Part shown: piece by piece, positions 36,879-46,016 of the stretch
How the letters are laid out: the number at the start of each line of letters is the position of its first letter
How positions within the stretch are numbered: the stretch's first letter is position 1
Notes under the pieces: model-generated
What the model saw: only the letters and a program-made list of their open reading frames with translations
Databases searched by the model: none
Told to the model about the DNA's origin: nothing
From: Phycisphaerales bacterium
Lineage (GTDB): Bacteria > Planctomycetota > Phycisphaerae > Tepidisphaerales > Tepidisphaeraceae
DNA: 57,743 nt
NCBI GenBank assembly: GCA_020853095.1
Contig: JADYZN010000006.1
Coordinates: forward strand, 1 to 57,743
Direction: 5' to 3'
Program-made: the position numbers and the translations under genes

Positions 36879-38102
36879 TTACTCCATGCCGGCCGGCAGG
36901 TTTCTCGTGGAAGGGTTCATCCCGGCGGAACGCGACTCGCGGCGATAGGCGGTGGGCGTGGTTCCAAAGGTTTGCGTAAAGACCGCCGTGAGGCCCGAAG
37001 CGTAATTGAAACCGCAATGGGCGGCGATGTCCGGCAACGGCATCTGCGAGTGGCGAAGCAGGTACTTCACCCGTTCCAGCCGAACGCGGAGAATTTCCTG
37101 ATGGATGGTTCGGCCCAGATGACGTTTGAAGGCGATCTCCAGTCGTCTGCGCCCAAAGGGAAGCTGCCGGAGCATCTGCCCGATCCCTTCGGCGTGCAGG
37201 GCGTGATCGCGAATCCAGCGGACGGCCGTGCGCACCTCATCATCCTCCACCGCCAGCACATCCGATGACTGCCGCTCCACCACCTGCACGGGCGGCACGC
37301 GGATGGGTTGCGACGGAGGCGCCTGACCTTGCATCATTCGATCCAGCAACGCGGCCGCCTCATACCCCGCCCGGTCCATGCCATGATCGATCGCGGACAA
37401 GGGAGGCGTCGCCATTTCACCATCGATCTCATCATGCCCCACGCCGAGAATCGCCACCTCATCCGGAACGGCGATCCCAACCGATCGGCAGGCGGTGGCC
37501 GCCTGGCGGGCCGGGATGATCGCACCGGCGAACAACGCCATGGGCTTTGGAATCGTCATCAGCCATTGTCCCAGTTCCTTTTCAATGGCGGCCGGTGGAC
37601 GGCTGAAATCCATCAAATCCGCCGGCGGCCGGAACAACTGGCGGCCATCCCGTTCCACCGCCTCCTCGAAGGCCTGCCGCCGCTCATCAAATACCCACAG
37701 GCCGGTTCGCTCAAAATAGGCATAATTATGAAAACCCTTTGTTTTGTAGTAATCATACGCCATGCATCCGATGCGATGGCTGTCCGACAGGACCGTGGGA
37801 AAGGCATCGCTCCGCTGCTCGATCAGGACCACCGTATCGCTGTGGCGTTTCAGCAGTCGCACCGACCGAGGGGCGATCGTCGGCGCCGACACCTCATGCA
37901 GCAGCACCCCGTCGATCTCCTTGTGGATTTTGAGCTTGAAGTCCAGCGGTTCGGGGCGGTGGTTGAATAGAAATTCCCACGCCGGCTGAATGGCCCGGGC
38001 ATAGGCGATGATGCCTCGAAGCATCTGACGTTGATAGGCCGCCGTGGCATCAATGGCAACCAGTATCCGCCTCATCCGCACCGGTTTGGTACCCATTTCC
38101 AT
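36879..38102 (-). CDS. XylR-type transcriptional regulator (LacI-like sensor plus AraC HTH)
   Basis: Residues ~10-285 form a periplasmic-binding-type sugar sensor (RRILVAIDAT, LLHEVSAP, VAILGVGHDEIDGEMATPPLS) as in E. coli XylR. Residues ~300-395 are a double HTH AraC domain (GRTIHQEILRVRLERVKYLL, DIAAHCGFNYASGLTAVF). It probably senses a sugar and activates the divergent oxidoreductase/glycosidase operon. Tandem repeats in the 97-bp intergenic space are candidate sites. The ATG at 38102 follows TATGAT by 7 nt with no Shine-Dalgarno. Confidence 0.88.
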   Translation of the reverse strand: MEMGTKPVRMRRILVAIDATAAYQRQMLRGIIAYARAIQPAWEFLFNHRPEPLDFKLKIHKEIDGVLLHEVSAPTIAPRSVRLLKRHSDTVVLIEQRSDAFPTVLSDSHRIGCMAYDYYKTKGFHNYAYFERTGLWVFDERRQAFEEAVERDGRQLFRPPADLMDFSRPPAAIEKELGQWLMTIPKPMALFAGAIIPARQAATACRSVGIAVPDEVAILGVGHDEIDGEMATPPLSAIDHGMDRAGYEAAALLDRMMQGQAPPSQPIRVPPVQVVERQSSDVLAVEDDEVRTAVRWIRDHALHAEGIGQMLRQLPFGRRRLEIAFKRHLGRTIHQEILRVRLERVKYLLRHSQMPLPDIAAHCGFNYASGLTAVFTQTFGTTPTAYRRESRSAGMNPSTRNLPAGME

Positions 38103-38109
38103 GCGCTAT

Positions 38110-38164
38110 ATCATAAAATAAAAACGCCATTTCGTACACCGGCTCCATTTGTACGGGGTATATT
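38110..38164. promoter_or_regulatory. Divergent promoter with tandem operator-like repeats
   Basis: CCATTTCGTAC (38127-38137) and CCATTTGTAC (38145-38154) are direct repeats about 18 bp apart, as expected for AraC-family sites. A plus-strand TATATT (38159-38164) sits right after the second repeat with a poor -35, fitting an activator-dependent promoter for the oxidoreductase operon. A minus-strand TATGAT (38110-38115) would serve the regulator gene. Confidence 0.5.
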
Positions 38165-38199
38165 TCTCTGGCATACAGCCGGTTGCGAGGAAATCAGCG

Positions 38200-39474
38200 A
38201 TGAGCGAGCGTGTCACATTTGGATTGATCGGTGCCGGCAAAATCAGCCGTTCACAGCACCTGCCCAATCTGGTCCGCGCGCCCCATATCCATCTTAAAAC
38301 GGTCTGTGATCTGAATGCGGACCTCGTTCATGAGGCGCGGCGACAGTACGACATTCCGCACGGAGTCACACGGCACGAGGATTTATTGGCCGACCCGGAC
38401 ATCGAGGCGGTGCTTATCGCCACGCGCGATGATGTGCACGTGCCGCTGGCCATCGCGGCCATGGAGGCGGGAAAGCATGTCTACGTGGAAAAGCCGCTGG
38501 CGGAGACGCCCGAGGAATGCCGGCGGATCATTCGGGTACAGGAAAAAAGCGGCCGGCGGCTGGCCGTCGGGTTCAATCGACGCATGGCGCCGGCCTATCA
38601 GTTGGCCAAACGGATCATGGCATCGCACGGTGGAGCCAGGAATCTCCATTACCGCATTTCCGACGCTTATTTCATCTGGGGCAAGGAGTTCGGCGCGGCC
38701 CCCGGGACGCGCATCATCCACGAAGTCTGCCACGTGTTCGACCTGTTGTGCTACCTGACCGGCTCGGAGGTGACGAGCATCTACTGTGCCGCGGCACGGG
38801 ATGATGATGAATCCATGCTGTTGAGGTTCGCCAACGGCGCGGTGGCCAGTGTCCTTTCCAGCGGCTATGCCACCTACGACATGCCGAAGGAAACCATGGA
38901 GGCCATCCTAGAACTGGGATCGTTGACCGTCAGCGATTGCGTGGAGCTGCGGACTTTTGGTCTGGATGATTACCAACCCGTCCACCGCTTCGCGGGCCAC
39001 GTGCATCCGGAGCGCGATGCCATCCACAGCGAATTGTTTGAAAAGATGGGTGAGGAGGCCATGATCCAGTTGCGCCGGATTTATTACGAAAAATCCACGC
39101 GGCTCGATGCGCTGCGCGCAACCGGAGGGAACCCGGCCCTGCGCCGGCAACTGGAAGACGACCTCGGTCATCACGCCCCGATGATCAATTACATGATGGA
39201 CAAGGGATGGCTTCATGCGGTGGATCATTTCGCACAATGTCTGTTGAAAGACCTCCCCTGTGAACTGGCCACCACTGAGGATGGACTTCGGGCGGCACGG
39301 ATCACGCAGGCCGCCATCCAGTCCCGCCGGGAAGGCCGGGTGGTGCGATTGGAAGAGCCCAAGGCCGGCCTGGCGTCTCAAACCCGCACGGTACGGATCG
39401 ATGCCTCTGATTCAGCCAGACGCATGCCCGCGCGGACTAAGTCCGCGGCGCCACTGTCAGGAGGAATCTTATGA
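38200..39474 (+). CDS. Gfo/Idh/MocA family oxidoreductase
   Basis: The 424-residue protein has the N-terminal NAD(P)-binding [29 protein letters not shown] and the signature [14 protein letters not shown] with the catalytic-site Lys. The second half has the GFO/IDH C-terminal fold, including [13 protein letters not shown]. Such enzymes oxidise, reduce or help epimerise sugars. GAGGAA lies 9 nt before ATG 38200. The last four bases overlap the pseudopilin start (ATGA), so the two are coupled. It is the first gene of a probable four-gene operon. Confidence 0.9.
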   Translation: MSERVTFGLIGAGKISRSQHLPNLVRAPHIHLKTVCDLNADLVHEARRQYDIPHGVTRHEDLLADPDIEAVLIATRDDVHVPLAIAAMEAGKHVYVEKPLAETPEECRRIIRVQEKSGRRLAVGFNRRMAPAYQLAKRIMASHGGARNLHYRISDAYFIWGKEFGAAPGTRIIHEVCHVFDLLCYLTGSEVTSIYCAAARDDDESMLLRFANGAVASVLSSGYATYDMPKETMEAILELGSLTVSDCVELRTFGLDDYQPVHRFAGHVHPERDAIHSELFEKMGEEAMIQLRRIYYEKSTRLDALRATGGNPALRRQLEDDLGHHAPMINYMMDKGWLHAVDHFAQCLLKDLPCELATTEDGLRAARITQAAIQSRREGRVVRLEEPKAGLASQTRTVRIDASDSARRMPARTKSAAPLSGGIL

Positions 39475-40292
39475 CCGATGGAAACAGGGAAATGATGGAC
39501 AATCGCCGACCTCGACATGGTTTCACGTTGGTCGAATTGCTGGTCGTCATAGGCATTATCGCTCTTTTGATCAGCATCCTTCTGCCGGCGTTGAATAAGG
39601 CACGCGAACAGGCCAGGGCCGTCGCCTGCGCTTCCAATATGCGACAGATCGGGACGGCGCTGGTCATGTATTCCCAGAACAACAAGGGATTTCTGCCGTG
39701 CGTCGTGGCCGTGGGCGATAACATGATCGGCACGGGTCCCCATCTCCAGATCTGGGTGGACCTGATGCTCCCCTACGTGGGCAAGAGCGGTGAAAGTTTC
39801 TTCGGCACCCCGATCGGCACGCGGATGATGCCCAACAACGTCTTCGCCTGCCCCTCGGTCATCCAGCCCAATCAGTTGTCGTATGGGATTCAGACAACCT
39901 ACACCACTACGACCGGTGGTTGGACCCGCTGCTATAACAGCGATGGAGAGCAATACTATGCCTCGGCGGTCTATTACCCGCGGAAGTTCACCGAGTATGG
40001 CGGCCGCACCGCCCAGACCGCGCTGCTGTGTGATGCCGAGCCAAACGAATGGGGTCGCGGTTCGCTGCGGATGACCACGTCCAGCAATGAAGGTGGAACC
40101 TACTGGTATGGGTTGGATTACAACCGCGCTGCGCCGATGCACAGCAAAAACACGAACTGGCTCTTCGCCGACGGCCACGTCGTGCAGCGGCCCTACGCTC
40201 CAAAAAATTATTACGTCGGTGTCGGCAGCGCCGGCACGAACATCTACGAAGGCGCGGCCGAGTTCACCGCCAAATGGCTTTTGTTGAAGTGA
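39471..40292 (+). CDS. Type II pseudopilin-like protein with H-X9-DG C-terminal signature
   Basis: The 273-residue protein has a prepilin cleavage/methylation motif: G17 then FTLVELLVV with Glu22 at position +5, and one hydrophobic helix to about residue 40. The C-terminal part ends with His224-X9-Asp234-Gly235, the H-X9-DG signature of the expanded planctomycete DUF1559-type pseudopilins. GGAGG precedes the ATG, which overlaps the oxidoreductase stop. These proteins are thought to help surface or secretion structures. Its place in a sugar operon suggests a role in substrate capture. Confidence 0.9.
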   Translation: MTDGNREMMDNRRPRHGFTLVELLVVIGIIALLISILLPALNKAREQARAVACASNMRQIGTALVMYSQNNKGFLPCVVAVGDNMIGTGPHLQIWVDLMLPYVGKSGESFFGTPIGTRMMPNNVFACPSVIQPNQLSYGIQTTYTTTTGGWTRCYNSDGEQYYASAVYYPRKFTEYGGRTAQTALLCDAEPNEWGRGSLRMTTSSNEGGTYWYGLDYNRAAPMHSKNTNWLFADGHVVQRPYAPKNYYVGVGSAGTNIYEGAAEFTAKWLLLK

Positions 40293-40335
40293 TGATTCAT
40301 CACCAGAGGATCCGGGTCGAATTGAGGATGTTGTG

Positions 40336-43299
40336 ATGAGAACGTGGATAAACGGATTTATTCTGACGACGTTGCTGTTCACCGCCGCGGTCAGTGCGCA
40401 GGAGATTCAGCAGGCGGGGCCGTACGTGCTCCACCCGCAGGCGCTGTTTTATGAAGAAGAACGCATCTTCGGCAATTATGACGGCATGTGGGCCTCCGAT
40501 GAACCGGTGCGCAACGAGCGGTTCATCTTCGCCAACGTCAAGCCTCGAGTTGAAAAGACCGACGATCGGGTTCGACTGACCTACGAAGCCGACGGCGATC
40601 TGGGGAGCGGCAAAAAGATCGTGACGATCTCCCCCAATGGGTACGTGCTGGATTATGAACATCAAGCCAAAGCCTTCAAAGGATATGGCGAAATCGGTTA
40701 TTGGATACCCATCGAGTTCCTCTCGCCCAAGGGAGAGGCGATCACGGTCCTGGATCCGGACGGGAAACGCATCGACCTGCCCGCGGAAGCGGGAGACAGA
40801 AACAACATCATCCGCATCGCCAACGGCCAGAAAATCATCGTTCAGGGCGAACGGGCCGTGGAGATTTCCCTCGATGGGATGACCGACTGCTATGGCGGGT
40901 TTTTGCAGGATTATCGCGGCGTTGACAAGCCGCCGGCCGCTCATTCCCTGCGATTTGTGGTGACATGGTCCGCCCAGACGACCACGAACGTCCAGGGAAG
41001 AATCCGGATCCGGGTCGTGGACAAAAAACAGATCAAGCCGGCCCAGACTTCCGATGCAAGCCCGCAGGGAAAGCTTCAACTGACGGCCCCGGCCCCTTAT
41101 TTCATCACCACCGGACAGAGCATTCAAATCCCGGCCCAGTTCAATGGCGCTGCGCCGCATGAGGCAGGTTCCGTGCAATGGCGGTTGATTAACGAACAGG
41201 GCAACGTGCAGGATCAGGGATCCATTGATATCCGGGGCGACATCAATCAATGGCGCCACGTGTTTGATCTGAAAGTCGGCCGCAACGGCTCATATCGGCT
41301 GGAAGCGACGTTGACCTCGGGGCAGGATTCATGGCGTGATGAATCGCTCTTTTCCGTCTTTCCGCCGGCGTTGGACCGGGCCCGCGCCACCAGCGACATC
41401 CTGGGCGCATCGGGCATCATGGAAGATTTCGGAGACATCGCCGCGGCGGTCGGCCTGACCTGGAACCGCCGGTGGTGCGGGGTGGGGGACATGCGGCCAG
41501 CGCTGGCGATGAAGGATGGCAGGCCCAACGTCGAGTACCTGAGCCACGCCAACCAGTGGGAGCAAAAACGCGGATTCATCCCCCTGGGCAGTCTCACCGC
41601 GATGATCGACTACAACCATCCCAAGAGCGACTGGGGTAAAAACCGTGCGGCCGATGACGCCTACATCGACGCCTGGATCGCCAATCAGGTCGAGCCGATG
41701 GTGCGTCAGGACATGGGGCACATCCGTTACTGGGAGGTGCTCAACGAACCGTATTACGAAATCCGCGAACACCCCGAGGTCTATTTTGAAATCCTCAAAC
41801 GGACCTACACCGCCATCAAGGCGATCGACCCGACGTTGCAGGTGGTCGGCGTCTGCGGCCCGCCCGACAGCATCGGCGATGAATGGTATCGAAGCCTCTT
41901 CGCCCTGGGCGCCATGAAATACATGGACATCATGTCCTTTCATCAATACAGCTTCACGAACCAGCTCATCAGCAATCCGGAACAGCGCCTGGAAACGTGG
42001 ATCGCACACCTCCGCAAGCTGATGCGGGAGTATGGCGGACGGGAACTGCCCCTCTGGAACGATGAAGCCTCCCTCACGCCGCCGGCCACGATGTTCACCC
42101 TGCCGCGTTACCTGAAGAATGTCGGGTATCTGGACGACAAAAAATCGCCAGACCCGCGCGAACAGGCGGCCGTCATGTCGCGCATCCTCACCGTGCATTA
42201 CGCCGACAACGTCAAATATTTCTTCCATCTGTTCAATGCCTCATCCGAATACACCTGCCACCCGATGGAATTCAACGGCGCCCCCATCCCCCTGGCGGTG
42301 GCGATGGGCGGCATTCATCATTTTCTGGAAGGCAAACGTCCGGTCGGAAAGGATTTCTCCCACAAACGCCTGCCCCTGTATCTCTTTTCGGCCGATGACA
42401 ACCGGCACGTCGTTGTCTGCTGGCTTCAGCGGTTTTATCCGGAAGAAACCGTTTCCATCCAATGGCCCGCCTCCTGGAGCGATGTGCGGGCGCACGATCT
42501 TTTCGCCAATCCCGTCGACGTCAGCGCCGCCATCGGCCCGGAGCCGATCTTTCTGACCTTCAACAGCGGCGCATCCGATGCCGAGCTTCTGAGCCAGCTC
42601 GCGGCGATGCGGGTCAACCTGCGACAACCTCAGAAGGATGCCGCGCCGCAGATCGGCACCCTGGTGGCCGCCCAGCCATCGGACTGGGTGGGTTATTTTC
42701 CGGTTGATCTGAAGCCATACGTCAATCGCGGCCTGGCCGACGAGGTGGCCGGCGACAAAAACGGAGGCTTCACGGATGAAGGAACCAACGATCTGAGCCT
42801 GCTTCCTCCCGGCGACTACAAAACCGATGGCGTGCCCTTTCGGATCATTGACCCACAGGCCAACGACGGCAGGGCGTGCCTTGTGCTGGGCAGCCAGTTA
42901 CGCTCGTACTTTCCCATGCAAATCAACGGCATCAAGGTCAATCAACGCCTCAGCCGGATCAGCTTCTTCCACCTGATCACCAACGGCCACGCGGCCGGAT
43001 ACGGATCGCAGGAAAAATCCGCCTTCACCTACATCATCCACTTCGCCGACGGCACGAGTGAAACGATCGCCGTGAAGGAAGGGGACAACGTGGCCGACTG
43101 GTGGCACCAGGGCAACCTGCCTCATGCGCGGGTCGCCTTTGAAATGCCCGGCCCGCAGACGGATCGGGTGTCGGTCTTCCAATACGACTGGACCAGCCCC
43201 AAAGGGGCCGCGGCACGGATTGAATCCATCGACGTTCACAGCGGCAATGACGTGGCCATCCCCGTGGTTCTGGCCATTACCGGAGTGCTGTCAAACTGA
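40336..43299 (+). CDS. Secreted large glycoside hydrolase-like protein (GH39/GH5-type clan A barrel)
   Basis: The 987-residue protein has a signal peptide (about 1-21, ending SAQ-EI), N-terminal beta-rich regions (about 25-340), a TIM barrel (about 350-700) and a C-terminal carbohydrate-binding-like domain (about 780-985). The acid/base candidate is Glu471 in YWEVLNEPYYEI and the nucleophile candidate is Glu577 in LPLWNDEASL, the clan GH-A pattern. The exact family and substrate are uncertain. GAGG lies 8 nt before ATG 40336; a GTG at 40333 is also in frame. Confidence 0.75.
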   Translation: MRTWINGFILTTLLFTAAVSAQEIQQAGPYVLHPQALFYEEERIFGNYDGMWASDEPVRNERFIFANVKPRVEKTDDRVRLTYEADGDLGSGKKIVTISPNGYVLDYEHQAKAFKGYGEIGYWIPIEFLSPKGEAITVLDPDGKRIDLPAEAGDRNNIIRIANGQKIIVQGERAVEISLDGMTDCYGGFLQDYRGVDKPPAAHSLRFVVTWSAQTTTNVQGRIRIRVVDKKQIKPAQTSDASPQGKLQLTAPAPYFITTGQSIQIPAQFNGAAPHEAGSVQWRLINEQGNVQDQGSIDIRGDINQWRHVFDLKVGRNGSYRLEATLTSGQDSWRDESLFSVFPPALDRARATSDILGASGIMEDFGDIAAAVGLTWNRRWCGVGDMRPALAMKDGRPNVEYLSHANQWEQKRGFIPLGSLTAMIDYNHPKSDWGKNRAADDAYIDAWIANQVEPMVRQDMGHIRYWEVLNEPYYEIREHPEVYFEILKRTYTAIKAIDPTLQVVGVCGPPDSIGDEWYRSLFALGAMKYMDIMSFHQYSFTNQLISNPEQRLETWIAHLRKLMREYGGRELPLWNDEASLTPPATMFTLPRYLKNVGYLDDKKSPDPREQAAVMSRILTVHYADNVKYFFHLFNASSEYTCHPMEFNGAPIPLAVAMGGIHHFLEGKRPVGKDFSHKRLPLYLFSADDNRHVVVCWLQRFYPEETVSIQWPASWSDVRAHDLFANPVDVSAAIGPEPIFLTFNSGASDAELLSQLAAMRVNLRQPQKDAAPQIGTLVAAQPSDWVGYFPVDLKPYVNRGLADEVAGDKNGGFTDEGTNDLSLLPPGDYKTDGVPFRIIDPQANDGRACLVLGSQLRSYFPMQINGIKVNQRLSRISFFHLITNGHAAGYGSQEKSAFTYIIHFADGTSETIAVKEGDNVADWWHQGNLPHARVAFEMPGPQTDRVSVFQYDWTSPKGAAARIESIDVHSGNDVAIPVVLAITGVLSN

Positions 43300-43313
43300 C
43301 AACAACCCCAAAC

Positions 43314-43342
43314 AGGAGGAGAGCATGAAACAATTGTTTTGA
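43314..43342 (+). other. Five-codon minigene (MKQLF) behind a perfect Shine-Dalgarno
   Basis: AGGAGGAG (43314-43321) is followed 3 nt later by ATG and only AAA CAA TTG TTT before TGA (43340-43342). Downstream is a small hairpin (GCGCC 43366-43370 with GGCGC 43376-43380) and then the real ribosome site of the SUMF1/PEP-CTERM gene. It may be a leader peptide or the stub of a lost gene. Confidence 0.45.
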
Positions 43343-43413
43343 AGCGGCAACCCTTTGAGCACGAAGCGCCGTTGTGGCGCATGGGACACAAGGATTCCTT
43401 TTAGGAGTAGAAA

Positions 43414-44340
43414 ATGAAAAAGTTCATCATGGCGACCGCGGCGATGCCCGCGGTATTGTTTCTGACGACCGCCGCCCCTGCGACGGTGGTGTTCGACTGG
43501 ACAACGGTGGGAAATGCCGGCAATGCGGCAGACTCCACCACCTACGGCGCGGTGAGTTACGACTACAAAATCGCCAAGTACGAAGTAACCAACACGCAGT
43601 ACGCGGAGTTTCTGAACGCCGTCGCGGCGACGGACAGCCACACGCTTTTCGTCTCTGGTGGCGGGATCACGCAAAACGGGTCATCGGGCAGTTATACCTA
43701 TACCGTGAACAGCGGGAAGGGCAACGTGCCGGTGACCAGGGTGACCTGGAACAGCGCTGCCCGTTTCATCAACTGGATGAGCAATGGACAGGGATCGGGT
43801 GATACCGAAACCGGGGTCTATGACCTGTCGCTGTCAACCCCCACCCGTGCCGTCAATGCGTCGATTTTCCTTCCCACTGAAAACGAGTGGTACAAGGCGG
43901 CGTATTACGACCCCACCAAAGGCGGGTCGGGTGGATATTGGACCTATGCCACCCAGAGCGATACCGCGCCGGCATATAACGTACCGTGGACTGTCACCAA
44001 CGACGCTGTCTACAACGGTTGGAGCGGCCCCTATGGTGGCGGGCCGACGGATGTGGGGACATTCTCCAGTTCCGACAGTTATTACGGCACGCTCGACCAG
44101 AGCGGAAACGTGTGGGAATGGAATGAAACCATCTACTCCCCCTCGTCAATCCATCTGCGAGGTGGTTCGTACAGCGAGGGCGCGACAAATATCTCATCCG
44201 CCGGCAGCAGCACCGTTTCACGGGGTAACCTATTCGGCAGCGTCGGCTTCCGTGTCGCCGCTGCTGTTCCCGAGCCGGGTTCATTGCTGGTGATCCTGGG
44301 CGTGGGCGGCCTGGCGATGGCTCGCAGACGACGATCCTGA
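43414..44340 (+). CDS. SUMF1/formylglycine-generating-enzyme-like protein with PEP-CTERM tail
   Basis: The 308-residue exported protein has a signal peptide (about 1-23), a sulfatase-modifying-factor (SUMF1/EgtB/PvdO) domain at about 45-275 (YEVTNTQYAEFLNAV, LPTENEWYKAAYYD, GNVWEWNETI, RGGSY) and a C-terminal PEP-CTERM sorting tag (VPEPGSLLVILG, then a basic end ARRRRS). The catalytic cysteines of true formylglycine-generating enzymes were not seen. The tag implies processing by an exosortase encoded elsewhere. AGGAG lies 6 nt before the ATG. Confidence 0.88.
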   Translation: MKKFIMATAAMPAVLFLTTAAPATVVFDWTTVGNAGNAADSTTYGAVSYDYKIAKYEVTNTQYAEFLNAVAATDSHTLFVSGGGITQNGSSGSYTYTVNSGKGNVPVTRVTWNSAARFINWMSNGQGSGDTETGVYDLSLSTPTRAVNASIFLPTENEWYKAAYYDPTKGGSGGYWTYATQSDTAPAYNVPWTVTNDAVYNGWSGPYGGGPTDVGTFSSSDSYYGTLDQSGNVWEWNETIYSPSSIHLRGGSYSEGATNISSAGSSTVSRGNLFGSVGFRVAAAVPEPGSLLVILGVGGLAMARRRRS

Positions 44341-44377
44341 CGGGATAGTGGCGGGTCGTCCGGTGGACGAGAAATGC

Positions 44378-44413
44378 AAATGGCCGTGGCGGACAACATC
44401 GCCACGGCCATTT
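44378..44413. terminator. 14-bp stem hairpin after the SUMF1/PEP-CTERM gene
   Basis: AAATGGCCGTGGCG (44378-44391) and its exact complement (44400-44413) flank an 8-nt loop, 37 bp after the stop. Short T-runs end both strands, so it could act as a weak two-way terminator. Confidence 0.6.
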
Positions 44414-44544
44414 CCGCATTCTGGCCCAAACGATTGCCGGCGGCGGAACCGGGCCGGGAAATGCGGCGAAAAAAGCGGTGCAAAATCCGGCGCAGCAACC
44501 GCACCCGGATGACCGCAATGCATCGCACGATAAAGCTTGGAAAA

Positions 44545-44575
44545 CGAAAAACCCCGCGACTTGCGGGGCTTTTCG
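44545..44575 (-). terminator. Intrinsic terminator downstream of tRNA-Glu
   Basis: Stem CCCCGC (44552-44557) and GCGGGG (44563-44568) with a 5-nt loop is flanked by A-runs and T-runs on both sides. On the minus strand it ends in TTTTT about 45 bp beyond tRNA-Glu. It may also stop plus-strand transcripts. Confidence 0.75.
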
Positions 44576-44616
44576 CCAGACTGCGGCAGGGCACGATGAC
44601 CCTGTCAAACACCTAA

Positions 44617-44689
44617 TACCCCCAAGGGGAGTCGAACCCCTGTCCTCTGGCTGAGAACCAGATATCCTGGGCCACTAGACGATGGGGGC
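44617..44689 (-). tRNA. tRNA-Glu (anticodon CTC)
   Basis: The 73-nt minus-strand sequence folds into a full cloverleaf: acceptor GCCCCCA/TGGGGGT (first pair G-U) with discriminator A, D arm beginning TCGTCTAGTGGCC, anticodon stem TCTGG/CCAGA with loop TTCTCAG (CTC, reads GAG), and T arm AGGGGTTCGACTCCCCT. CCA is not encoded. The D-arm sequence is typical of tRNA-Glu. Confidence 0.95.
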
Positions 44690-44816
44690 GTTGGGGGCGT
44701 TGATCCCGCCAGGATGGGTGGGATTATCGTGAGGGGTGGCGGAGACGTCAAGCGACGGTCGGGCATGGGATGCGGTGGGGGGCGGTTGGGGAATCGGCCT
44801 CGAAGCGGTACAGTCA

Positions 44817-45413
44817 ATGGAAGCCCGTTCGGATGCAACTTCCGATCCGTTGGCGCATGATCCAATGAGGACCGACGATGCCGGCAAGCTCGACCCCACC
44901 ATCGCCCTGTTTGAACAGGCGGTTGAAGCCCATTCCAAACGGCTGTTGACCATTGCCCGGGCGATCATCGGATATCGCGGCTCTCCGGAAGATGTGGTGC
45001 AGCAGGCGATGATGAATCTTTACCGGCATCGTCAACGGTACGATTGGCGCGAGCCGGGGGGGTTGATGCGGCGGGCGGTGGTCAACGAATCGCTGCGGCT
45101 GCTGCGACAACCCCGCATGGGCCTGGTCGGCGACGATCATCCGGGCCGGTCGATCACCCCGCCGGGCGAAATCATCGCCAACGAGACCATTCAGCAGGTT
45201 CGGCGGGCGATCGACAAGTTGCCGGAACATTTTCGAACCGCGCTGGTGCTGTGCGAATATGAGAATCTGTCGTATGCGCAGATCGCCGAGGCGATGGAGG
45301 CGAGTATCCCGCAGGTGAAAACGTGGCTCCATCGCGGCCGGAGGCGGTTGGCGGAGATGCTTAAAGGGTACGTCGAGGGGGAACGGGAAAAAGTGGAAAA
45401 CCGAAAGACGTGA
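44817..45413 (+). CDS. ECF-type RNA polymerase sigma factor
   Basis: The roughly 198-residue protein has sigma region 2 (about 35-90: RLLTIARAIIGYRGSPEDVVQQAMMNLYRH) and region 4 (about 135-185: AIDKLPEHFRTALVLCEYE, SYAQIAEAM, VKTWLHRGRRRLAEML), described here by key segments. Region 3 is absent, as in ECF factors. The following membrane protein is likely its anti-sigma partner. The start is uncertain: ATG 44817 and ATG 44865 both lack a Shine-Dalgarno, and the second fits the family better in length. Confidence 0.88.
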   Translation: MEARSDATSDPLAHDPMRTDDAGKLDPTIALFEQAVEAHSKRLLTIARAIIGYRGSPEDVVQQAMMNLYRHRQRYDWREPGGLMRRAVVNESLRLLRQPRMGLVGDDHPGRSITPPGEIIANETIQQVRRAIDKLPEHFRTALVLCEYENLSYAQIAEAMEASIPQVKTWLHRGRRRLAEMLKGYVEGEREKVENRKT

Positions 45414-45440
45414 CGATGATTCCTTGTAGGAGTGTTGTTT

Positions 45441-46013
45441 GTGGATGAACCGATGGAACAAGATCAACTGCTCGATGCCCACCTCGATCAGGCGCTGACG
45501 GCGGAGGAATCGGCCGGGCTGGAGTCGCGGCTGCGCGTTGACATGGAATTGGCCGGCCGACTGGAAGCGCTGCGCCAGGAACGCCTGTTGCGCCAACAAG
45601 TCTGGCAACGGATGGAGCCGACGGAACTTCAGACGGAACGATTCAACGACCGGCTCAAACAACGGATGCAAACCCGCGATCCCTGGCGGCAGCGAGCTGG
45701 GGTTTTGCGATGGGTCAGCGCGGTGGCGGCCTGTCTGCTGATCGGATTCATGAGCGGTTACGTCAATCGGGGCACGCTGTTCGGGCCGGATGAGCCAGCC
45801 GGTTCATCGCGGGTGCGAAAGGTGTCCGATGAGGCCGCCGGCCGCCGGGGATATCACGTCAGTCTGGTCGATGAGACCGGACAGGTCGTCGCCACGCAGA
45901 CGTTTGACACCCTCGAACAGGCACAGGAATTCGCCAACGATGTCGGCCGGTGGCAGGCCACCCGCCGGCAGGCGCAGGATGGGCACATGCAGCTCGTGGC
46001 CGATGAATTTTAG
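45441..46013 (+). CDS. Single-pass membrane protein, probable anti-sigma factor
   Basis: The 190-residue protein has an N-terminal LLDAHLDQALTAEESAGL segment like the start of anti-sigma/zinc-finger proteins, one transmembrane helix (about 91-107, RWVSAVAACLLIGFMSG) and a soluble C-terminal part. The HxxxCxxC zinc motif is absent. The GTG at 45441 follows AGGAG by 8 nt. It lies between the sigma factor and the PDZ protein, consistent with a sigma/anti-sigma/protease-like envelope module. Function is inferred from context. Confidence 0.6.
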   Translation: MDEPMEQDQLLDAHLDQALTAEESAGLESRLRVDMELAGRLEALRQERLLRQQVWQRMEPTELQTERFNDRLKQRMQTRDPWRQRAGVLRWVSAVAACLLIGFMSGYVNRGTLFGPDEPAGSSRVRKVSDEAAGRRGYHVSLVDETGQVVATQTFDTLEQAQEFANDVGRWQATRRQAQDGHMQLVADEF

Positions 46014-46016
46014 TGG

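Noticed and set aside
44684-44702. Attachment site at tRNA-Glu (duplicated GGGGGCGTT)
   Set aside because: The repeat is only 9 bp, lies at the 5' end of the tRNA, and no integrase is nearby.
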